Assembly: GCA_036571765.1 (NCBI GenBank)
Contig: BROE01000010.1
Location: 6,532,400 to 6,596,399, forward strand
DNA from: Plecoglossus altivelis
Taxonomy: Eukaryota > Chordata > Actinopteri > Osmeriformes > Plecoglossidae
Reading direction: 5' to 3'
Length of the DNA: 64,000 bases
In this document: positions 38,641 through 64,000 of the stretch, piece after piece
Layout of the letters: each line of letters opens with the position of its first letter
How positions within the stretch are numbered: the stretch's first letter is position 1
Translations under genes and position numbers: made by a program
Notes under the pieces: model-generated
The model's input: only the letters and a program-made list of their open reading frames with translations
Database searches by the model: none
What the model was told of the DNA's origin: nothing

Positions 38641-41600
38641 TGTCTGGGCTGTGAGAGGGAGGGTGGAGTCCTAAGACAACATTGTTATTGACGACGCCTG
38701 CTCCTCTTGATAAGAGTAGGCATAAAATCAATCAACTTGATTGGAGGCAAGAAGGAAAAGGAGACATGAGAGGGAGAAAGCAAGACAGAGAGAGAGGAAA
38801 AGGCTGTGCCCCTTTCTGGCAGACAGCCTCAGACTGATGGAGAGAAAAGAAGTGAGGGAGAGAAGCAGAGCAGGGAAAGAGAGAGTGGTTACAAGAAGAT
38901 GGGAGGAACTGGGGGAAGGAAAATATCTGGGACAGATTTGGTTTCACAGAATCCGAATAAACTTATACAGAATGCAATGCATTATGTGCCGGCAGAATAC
39001 ATTATGCTGCATTTAGGTAATTTTGCACCCATAAAGAGGTTCTTTATCTTAATGAGTTGGATAAATATTGAATTGACTGAAATATCATGCCCACCCATTT
39101 CGACGTGATTGTTTGATATTAATATTCATTTTTGGTTTCATTATTTCCTGATTTGCTCAAAAGTAATTTGATTTGCATTGACAAATGACTTTTGAAACAT
39201 GTCCCGCAAAATGGAGAGCTTATGCAAATATTTCCTTTTTATATCTCAAAGGACTTCCACTTGATTCTCTGTCTTTTTAAATGATGTGTAAAATAGTCTC
39301 CTAACATGATTTTGAGTATACATAATGTCCTTTTTCTAAGAGAGAAAATAGAAATAGCCTGCTGTGCTGAAGGCATTTGGAGTCAGTTCAAGATCCTGAA
39401 GGAAAGAACCATAATTGGATTAAAGGAGTTCTGATTCTAATAAAACATTTGGAACTGATGAACTCGGCTTTTATTTAGGAGACTGGTTTAAGAACGTCAT
39501 AATGGATGTGTCCTGCTCGCTTCGGTCCGCCCACTAATCTAACTTAGTGGGACTGCTATCGCCTATAGCTAAATATGTCTTGTCATAATATTTCTTAATT
39601 TCCCTCTGCACATCAGTCTAACTACAAAGCGTATCATATTTTAATAATATAGGCCTATCTGTCAAAATACAAAAGTAGCCTACACGGTGAATTGTACAGT
39701 ATTGTAGCGCAAATGGTGATCAGAACGCTCTTTTCATATATTATTGTAATATCTTCCATCATAACGCGTAATAAGTATTAGCGATTTGCGATACATGACA
39801 AAGACATCGACGCAGTACACAGCCCGACACTTCTGTTTGAATAGGCCAATGTAACAGTTCAAGGATGTATGCGCCGCCATTGTTTTCTTCCGATCCCGAT
39901 GATGCCCTTCTAAATTGCTTTTGAAGGACTCGTAAAGTAGTATTGTGTTGAATCATGGTTGCATAGTTACATCTAAGCGAGCCGAGACCAGGCTACGGAA
40001 TGGAATTTCCAAACAATTGCCTCCGTTATGGGGAGAGGTGAAGGGTGTCGTATTCGTTTTCTGATCGTTCGACCGTTCCACTGTGTCTAGGTTCAGTGGA
40101 GTTCAGAGGTTGCAACGAAAGGCTGGAAGAAAGTCACAGGTGTCAGTGCAACTGCCCCGCGTGGTCATACCTTTTTGTTGTCAATCAGAAGAATGTCTTC
40201 TGGTCTAAATGTTAAATATGTCATAGAATTCTAGGAATTCGACGATCGTGATGGAAATTGTAGTTGTATAGTCTAATTGAAATGCCTATTTCGAGTTTGT
40301 ATCTAAAGTAGGCAAAGTACAATTATAAAACCTTTTGGTTGAGCTTCAGGCATCAAGTCATTATGTTCATGGGTTGGTGTTGTGGATACTTTTGGAAAAT
40401 GAGCTCACAAACAATCCCAAAATAGAACACAATTATCCTTACTTTACAAAATAAACCAACATTCACTTTCAAGATATCGTCACAAGAAATGTCATAGCCT
40501 CCCATTTTTCACACAATATAGACACCAAAGTCAATGAACTATATAATCATAATAATAATAATGGACACGAGTATGTTGGATTGTAAATGATGTACAGTCA
40601 TTTACATGATTGAAAAAGCAATACCAAAACACTGTGGCAGGATAAGATCAGATCTGTTGTCTGCTGTTGTCTGGATCCTAATGTCTTTATGATGTCTCCT
40701 TAACAATGAATCTTGGCATAAACTGCACTGCAGTGTTGAGAGACATCTTTAATTCAATAAAATAGAGGTCATTCAAACCAAAAGGTGTCTGAATCCTGGC
40801 GCTCTCATCCCAACTCGTACTTCAGTATCTACTGATCCATTAAAAAGCTATTTTATGTCAGTAATGAGTGGGCAACTCCACAGACAAAGAAAAAGGTGTA
40901 ATGATTCATAAACAATCCTAGCAAATAACAGCAATTTCAGACCTAATTCTGAGATTTCACGACTGAGTGGCCATACACACACTCCATTTAACTGGCTGAA
41001 TAGCGACTTTATTTTAAGATTACCACCTCAAGTCAAAAGAAAAAAGTGAGACGACGCCATTGATGGTCACTTATTACGAATAATTAATTCAACTCCAACA
41101 CATATCAAACAGTCCCATTGACTGCTTTGAGCAGCCAACAGTGCATGTTTTTACATGTGACAAAATGTTTGTTACAAACTGTTGATAATTATTTTATGAA
41201 ATATGTAGTTTGTCAGCTAGCTCAGCCTTGGTATGCAATTATCATGGACACCTAGTATTTAGGCTGGTAAAGCTTTTAATGAAAACTCTATAGCTTGACA
41301 AACACAGGGTGGTCGTGAAACTGAACTGACATTGTGGATGTCGGAAGTTCACGGAGAAAACCGGTGTTTGAAAAAGGTAGAAAATCTCCAAATGCAAAAT
41401 TATTTCATGAGTTCATTTGAAAGTTTTTTTTAATGTACTGTAGACTTGACAAGTGATGAGGCACTTAGTGGAAATTTGTTCTGGGCTCCGTCATTCTTTT
41501 AAGTCTATCTTTTCTTGACCACTAGTTATACGTGATGGAGCTCCAAGCGCTCCCTCTCTAGCTACCTGTGGAGATCCTCTCAAGCTATGCCTCTGGTTTG

Positions 41601-43221
41601 GGAGCCTCTTACACACTCAATCCCTCACTTCTCATCAGAACCTCACCTCTTCTCCTCCGCCCCCACCTTGTTGCTCTCACTTCTATTCCTCTCATCTCCT
41701 CATCCTCTTCCTGCTTTACTTCACCCCCTTTCCTTTCTCCTCTCCTGACTCGCTTCTTTCCCCTCTTGATCAACTGTCCCTTCCTGTCCCTTGACACTAT
41801 CTCGCCTCTCCTCCTCTCCTCCTCTCTATCACTCTATGGTCTGCTTCAGTGTGCCTAATCAGGGATCCAGCTCCACCTCTCTCTCAGACTAAGGGTCTCT
41901 CCATGGCCTCTCCAATGACTGATTATACGGATTACCAGCAGGATAACACTGCTGTTGCCCCAAAAGAGACACCAGTGTGTGTGTGGATACAGGGAGAATG
42001 GAGTTAGGGATTCGGAGCAAATTTACATAGTTCAAATAATAAAACATTTAGCAAATTGAAGAAATTGAAAAAAAAAGAAAAGATTTCCTCTCTGGGTTGG
42101 ACGTGTTGAAACAGAAACGGGCATGAAAGACGTACACCCTCAGGTGACACTTAAGTCTTGTCCAAACCAGTGTTTATGCCTACCAAAAACCTCACTGTTC
42201 CACAAAGAACAGTATTTTTGAAGTTAACTAGTAGTTGGCTGAAAAGCCTGTTGTTGTGACATGAAGAGGATGTGTGGATGGATGCGTGACAAGTGAAGTT
42301 GTCAGCGTCTTGTCCTCTGGGCTGGTGTGCCACAGACCCAGCAGCTTGCTTCCTCCCTCTGTCGCTTCACACCTCCGTCTCTTTAGCTTTTCTCTTTCAG
42401 CGGCTCTCGACTCGTTTCCTCGTCCTTTTCATTCTCCTCTTCTCCTCTGCACTGTTCTCTCCTTTTCCACGTTTCTCTCTTCCTCATGCTCGGCTTTCTG
42501 AGTTCTGACCAAATCCTGTTTTCCGCTGCAAAGCAGACGTCCTGAGGGAGCGGAGCGTCTTTAAGTGAGCGTTAAACCCCTATTCCTGGCACGCACGGCA
42601 TGATGAAAATCCCCCTGCTCATGTCCACATTTACTTTAACCCAAATAAAACACTTTGCCAGTGAGCTTAGCCGTGTTGCACTAACACAAAGGGAAACACA
42701 AGGGACATGTTTGAAGTGTGACGGCTGACCATTAAGCTGGCATTGTAAAACTGTGTACATTAAATTAACATAAATATCGAATATTCATCATTTCACCTGT
42801 TTCTTGTCCCCTTCTCAAAATTGATGGATTACTGTAGAAATCTACTGTTTCTTAAAACAGATGATTTGACAGGAAACTGTAGTTGTCCACCTATCTCTCC
42901 TCTGACAGATGGCCTAATCTCCATACCTGATACAGGATGTAAAAGCATAGGAAAATTGAGAAGGATGTTGGCATTAAGTAATTGAGTGGCTTTCCTCTTA
43001 TCCTGTCCATCAAATTTTGAATAGCTCACTATCATCCTGTGGGTGACTGCAAGGAACATCCATAAGCCATACTGTAGCACCACCCAGTGGTTGAAAAGCT
43101 CATTTTCTTCCCTTAAAACTGAAAACCACCTGTTACATGTGCATGATGCTAACGCTGTCTATTGAGTCTCACAAGAAAAACAATCATCTTGGAAAAAAAA
43201 ATGATTTTTTCATTTTTGTTT
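38641..43221. other. noncoding desert, 3' of both genes
   Basis: Unique AT-rich DNA. There is an 8-bp perfect hairpin (CCCACTAA / TTAGTGGG, 39530-39551), a CpG-richer stretch at 39860-40160, and a pyrimidine-rich block at 41630-41850. No gene is supported. Confidence 0.5.
39734..39880 (-). other. 48-codon ORF with YY1-like ATGGCGGC start
   Basis: On the minus strand, AACAATGGCGGCGC at about 39884-39871 gives an ATG with A at -3 and G at +4. It opens a 48-residue ORF (MAAHTSLNCYIG...). ATGGCGGC is the YY1 core common at vertebrate start codons and promoters. There is no recognisable protein. It may be a chance ORF or the first exon of an unknown transcript. Confidence 0.15.
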
Positions 43222-46200
43222 TTTATTACAAGCAAATGTACAGTTCTTTTCATTGAAAGCTACGGAGAGGCTGGCAAAAGATCCATGTGTCTACAGATAT
43301 GAATCTGTTAAAAACTGTATACAAAAAAAGACCCCAAAACTGTACATTAATTTAACATCGCTATATATTTATGTATATTGTAGAACGAACAGATAAATAC
43401 ATGGATTTAAACAATTGCGGTTATGAGTCATATCATAACTCTGTGTCATCGCATTCAAAAAGAGAAATACACATTCTGTTAATCAGTAAAGCTTGCCATT
43501 AAGTCTGCAAACAAACAGCATTTTAGGATAATATAGAGAATATATAGTCATACCTTTTATCAGCCTTTGTAGTCAATGCTGTACAGAAAGCCTGGGACAA
43601 CTTGACTTCTACAGACACGCAGAAACATACAGACACTCTTTTAGTCAGAACTTCAGCGTCATTCTCAAGCATAGTGTTGGAAGCAGAATCGTAAAGCTAT
43701 TATTGTTTTGATTTTATTGGTTCTCTCATCGTTTTTTTCTAGTTTTTTGTATTTTGGTTGTTACAAAACTCAACTCAAACAAATAAAAAGTTTAGTGACC
43801 ATCTCATCTGAATAGAAAAGTAGCAAAACATCATTTCTCTCAAATAAAATATAAAATCTCTACTTTCAATGATTCTGATCAAAGAGTGGGTTCTAATGGG
43901 CCTTGAATCACTGACATTTCTATGCCCTGGTTTTCCATGGTCCAGTGACAGATTCTTTTAAAATAAAGTCAAAGCAATGATTTTGCTGTACATTTGTTCA
44001 ATAGCATATGTGGCTGCTATCATGGCTGCAAGAAGATGATACGTATTCCGGTTTCGGATGTATTTTGTAATAATAGAAACAGGCCTTCTTATACATTTGT
44101 TATCCTGAGGGAATTTTGAAGTAACAAGAAACATAACTAGAACAGTAAAATGCACATTATCTCTACTCTTTCACAATACTTTATAGTCAGAAGATCAATA
44201 GATAAAACAGATCTTAAAAGAATGAAGAAATTGGAAACTAGTTCGAAACAAGACAAAACCTTTGAAATGTTACCCAACGAATCTCAATGTAACATAGCTT
44301 GATCAATGCGGATAATCAGTTTCCATTGTAAAGAAACAGTGCAAGTCTTTTAAGCGAGTACATTGCAAGGTCAGACATGGTAGATGAGATGCCAAGGGAA
44401 AGTGTGAAAGACGTCATGTTTTTCCAGTTGATTCCAGAGCCATCAGTTCAAGATGCTGCTGATATGCACCCTCAGACCGCTCGAGTCACCTAGGAGACCA
44501 GGGTCACTTCCTGTCACTCACAGGAAGTGGATGCTAACAGTGTACGTGGCTCAACATGAATACACAACATAACATCCTCACTGAAAAGACACAGACAGTC
44601 AGACCGCTTACACTGCCAACCCCCAGTCCATTGAATCCAAACCCATGACCCTAGTAGCATCCGCTTTGTCACTCCGAAAGAGCTCACAGACGCATCATTC
44701 ATCAGAAATTCATTCAGTGTAAACCTTGTCGCAGCAGTAGCTAGAACATTCCACTGTTATGGCTCTGACGTTGGTCTGTCCCTGACGTCCGTCCTTCTTG
44801 TATGGAGAGCCGTGCCTTTCCTTTCCAGAGGGACAATGTTCATTTATTTCTTGACATTTCCTTTGCTCACCCACATGCTCAACACAGTACAGCCAGAACA
44901 TGTCAGTGTGACCCCAAGTGGTTTTGTACAGATATTGAACAGAACCACATTGAACAGATTTAGAGCGCGTACTGAGTCACATCTTTGAGATGGTACCACA
45001 AGGCACCTACTTTCAAGCTGTTAAAATGGTTTCTATAAAATCCTTGGTTTTGGTCAAGTACCATACATATCACCCATTCTGTTCTGGCTTTAAAGATAGT
45101 TGTGTCTCTTTGGGGTGGATGATGCATGAATGAACTGATGGATACCAAAAGAGCTGAAGTGGTGCATGGATTAGAAGCTCATTGGATGATTGGAGGAATG
45201 GATGAGAGGAGAGGAGAGGAGGAGGAGTGAAAAGGACATCCGTTCGAGTGTCGCTTCAAAGAGAGAAGTTGCGAAGGGTGAGGAGAGGATCGGAGGAGAA
45301 AAGCAAAAATGAAGGAGTGAATAACTGAGGGCAAGCCGAAGGAAAGAACAGCACAGAGAACATGAGGACAGAGACTTCAATCAAACCTACCGTAAGGCCC
45401 CAGATTAGAATAAGATATGTATCTATGACCTACAAAGACTCTACAAAGAACGTTAGGCTATTATATGCATCTTGTGACACTTCTAGGGGTCTAAGCCCGA
45501 TTAGTTAGACATCATATTACAAAAAGCGTTTTCTAAAGCATCATTATTTTATACTATATATACTGTATCTTACATATATGTGACATTCATGCTGTAGCTG
45601 TGCTCCACCTCTCTATTAAGGCTTCTAGAACTTTTACTTGGGGGGTAAAGGATGTTCCCTTTCAGAGTGAACACAAACTCTACTTCTGACTGCCGGTGAG
45701 CATTAAGGCTAAATGGCTAACTTCCAGACATAACCCCCCCCCCACACACACACTTCATCTTCTGTACTTGTCATCATAGGCAAAGTCCATTTCTGCCCTA
45801 ACCCCGCCAAATGAAACATGCCTAATAGACTAAGAGACAAAAGGGAGCGTAATTAAAAGCCCTACTGCCTTTCCCTGTTGAGCGTTTGTCGTCATGTGAA
45901 CAAGGAAGGGAAAAGGAGGAAGGAGACAGCAACAGATGACTGGAATAGAGCAGAGTCCATACTGTCTTTCTGTTCAAAACGCTTCTGTTTCAGTTTACTG
46001 AGAGTGGACTGACATCTTAAGGCAGAAGAGGGATCCTACTGTCAGTGCAGTGTACTAGTGCCAAGGCTCCCTGGGCCTAAGACAAGCCCAGTTTGGGTCT
46101 TCTACAAGAGGGGGGGGCATGGGAGAGTCACATGGGAGAATAACTAGACTTCACCACATCAAACAGACACAAACAGTCACACTAATATAATATATATACT

Positions 46201-46872
46201 GTACAGTAAGCACACACACACACACATTCACACAGACACGCACATTGTATTGCTTCTTTTCTAGCTAAAATGAGCTACCACTGTATCCTGGCCACTTACA
46301 ATGCAATAGGATAAGATAAATCTATCCTATGGTGTGTTCCTCCAAAACAGATTTGCACAGAGGCAACACCAGTTTGTTCTAGAAGAGGCGGATAGGAAGA
46401 GAACAAAGTAAAGAAGAAGAAAAAAAAAGAAGACACAGGACAATTTGGTCAGTCAGAGCACATGCAACACCATCGACAGCCCTAAGGGGTTTGTTAGTGA
46501 CATCACATGGAGAGTTCCTCTGAGTTCTCTCAGCTACAACGCTGGGGCGCAGGGGTGGGTGTGTGTGGACCTGTGTGCTGTGAAAGAGGGCCGTACGTCT
46601 GTATCGGTGAGGTGCTCTTGAGAACAGGCAGGTTTCATCAGGTTTCCCTGCAGTGCACAGCCTTAGAACAGCCTTAGAACAGCATCCATGCGAGCACCTG
46701 CAGTCTGTACAGAACCTGTGTAACAGGTGGTGTTTGGACCACCGACCTCCTGGGGGCGACATTGGCGCCTTACAGACTGCAGACTGAGTAACTTACAGGA
46801 TTCTAGGGTCTGGTCCCAGACACATTCTAAAACAGACAGACACTCCAGTCTATGAGACTACACTAGTCGGGT
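43222..46872 (-). other. atp11a: probable atp11a 3' UTR with candidate poly(A) signals
   Basis: No coding potential is visible between the exon 28B stop and about 43200. Minus-strand AATAAA signals occur at 44843-44848, 43713-43718 and 43222-43227 (written TTTATT on the plus strand). The 3' UTR could therefore be about 2.0, 3.2 or 3.65 kb. A (CA)n tract lies near 46207-46230 and a C run near 45736. The true end is not resolved. Confidence 0.4.
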
Positions 46873-62546
<15,674 letters not shown>

Positions 62547-64000
62547 CTATACAAGAGTCAAGAGGTCAAAGGTCAAATACCTTTTTCACAGTGGCCAGCG
62601 GATAGACTGCTATGACTCGCACGGCAGCACTAAGTGTGGATTTAGACTCACACACACACCGGCAGGCACACACACACTGTCACACACACACACACACCGG
62701 CAGGCACACACACACGGTCACACGCACACACACACCGGCAGGCACACACACACTGTCACACGCACACACACACCCACTCACACACAGTCAGGGCTCTGAC
62801 TCATTTGTTGGCCTTAAACTTGACACCGTACCTTCCACGGCACGCCTGTTCAACACACGATGACACACACACACCTACATCATTGTACCAATACAGTAGA
62901 CATGATGTCATGTTTAAGGTAGGAAATGCTTTCAACTGTAGACTGGAAATCATTGACAAAGCACATATCTTAACAAATCAGTAGCGCTGTATACATGCTT
63001 TAACACTGTATTACTGTAAGACCCTTTTGACGGCCCAATTCAATCGTGGTATAAAGTGCACTGTTTCACACACATAAAATAGCAGGTAAATCTGGCTTCA
63101 GAATTGGATAGCAAATTGATGATGAACATGGCAGACGTCAATGAAATCTACTACAACACATTGTAGCGCATCAGAGGTAACATAATGTTCCAGAGCCAGT
63201 TTGTACTCCTTGTGATGAGTCCTCTTTTGTCTCTGATATCTGTAATATAACTCAGTGTGTAATATAACTCAGGCAGACCTCAGTTCCGCTCTTGAAATAG
63301 CGTTGGTCCACATTCATTAGCTGTTACCCAACATTCACACCTGAATGGGTGAACCACTGCAATCTTTCGCCATGGTATTACAGATCACTTTTGAGATATT
63401 TATTCAGCATTTTCTTCCGTGTTGGAAGTTAGAGAAGTTAGAAAGGCATGCCAGTAATCATTCCAGTGTGACAAATAGAACAGACGATGACACGTACATT
63501 CACCTCATTAGTCATTATAATCTGGAACTCTCAAGTTTCATAAGTTCATTCATGTCTTGGCAACCATATTTAGTTTGTAGCATTTATTAACACCACATTG
63601 AAGTCTTGTGAATCAACAAGACAATCAAAACTCAACGAATCAACCAAAAGCTTTTCAAGAGAATTCGACGCTTAATCTGAATATTTGCATAATCGTGAAG
63701 GCAGGAATGTGGTATTGTTTTATTTTGAGCACGACACACGACTGCACAGGACGACATACGACTGCGTATGATGTACCAGAGAGCCGTGCTCTCTCGAATT
63801 CCCATTAACCGTTAACTCCAGACTTCCAGGTAATAGTGAATGACTGACTTTCCTCTCCACTGAATGAGAGCTCTTGTTACCCTGGCAGCACAAGCCTGCT
63901 ATTGTCACCAGTGAAGAAGACAGATCCAGAGGCTGAATAAAGAGACCAGATACACACACACAACACACACACACACACAACACTGATGATGGTGTATAGG
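62547..64000. other. atp11a first intron (partial)
   Basis: No sequence coding for the expected short first exon (Met-Asp-Cys-Ser start) was found here. It holds the CA minisatellite, a 20-bp tandem duplication of ACGACAyACGACTGC type (63731-63750 and 63751-63770), and a (CA)n at 63952-63979. Confidence 0.55.
62645..62791. repeat. CA-based minisatellite (CCGGCAGG units)
   Basis: Three copies of a unit of about 38 bp combine CACACACACACCGGCAGG with a CACTGTCACACG-type spacer, then a fourth partial copy. It lies in the first intron, 100 bp from exon 2. Confidence 0.88.

Overview
This window looks like nuclear DNA from a ray-finned (teleost) fish. The evidence is intron-split vertebrate genes, very abundant (CA)n, (GA)n and (GGGA)n microsatellites, compact introns, and proteins clearly orthologous to vertebrate SOX1 and ATP11A. 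I cannot name the species. No bacterial, phage, viral or CRISPR content was seen.

Only two protein-coding genes can be supported. (1) sox1 is an intact single-exon SoxB1 transcription factor gene of 342 codons on the + strand at 19474-20502. It has a recognisable promoter-proximal region upstream and a poly(A) signal about 480 bp past the stop. (2) atp11a is a P4-ATPase lipid flippase gene on the - strand, with coding exons from 62546 down to 46873. I number the exons by analogy with mammalian ATP11A. Exon 1 lies beyond the right edge. Exons 2-19 and 22-28 were placed to the base: every placed exon has AG/GT borders and the reading phases agree. Exons 20 and 21 are present only as heavily garbled sequence (about 53927-54130 and 53120-53400).

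Layout. 1-19080 is a gene-poor 5' flank of sox1 with many microsatellites and several homeodomain-motif-rich blocks that look like conserved developmental enhancers. 19080-21075 is sox1. 21075-43200 is a second gene desert with more enhancer-like blocks and a TTAGGG-like minisatellite at 38199-38438. 43200-46872 is the probable long 3' UTR of atp11a. 46873-62546 is atp11a. 62547-64000 is its first intron. The genes are convergent (tail to tail). Their linkage echoes the vertebrate SOX1/ATP11A, SOX2/ATP11B and SOX3/ATP11C paralogous regions.

Most notable points: a roughly 1.3 kb corrupted stretch that destroys the exons carrying the P-domain hinge motif; two alternative C-terminal exons in atp11a, one ending in a PDZ-ligand-like tail; a candidate 24-nt microexon; and minisatellites and microsatellites directly abutting several atp11a splice sites. 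I found no undescribed multi-gene system.
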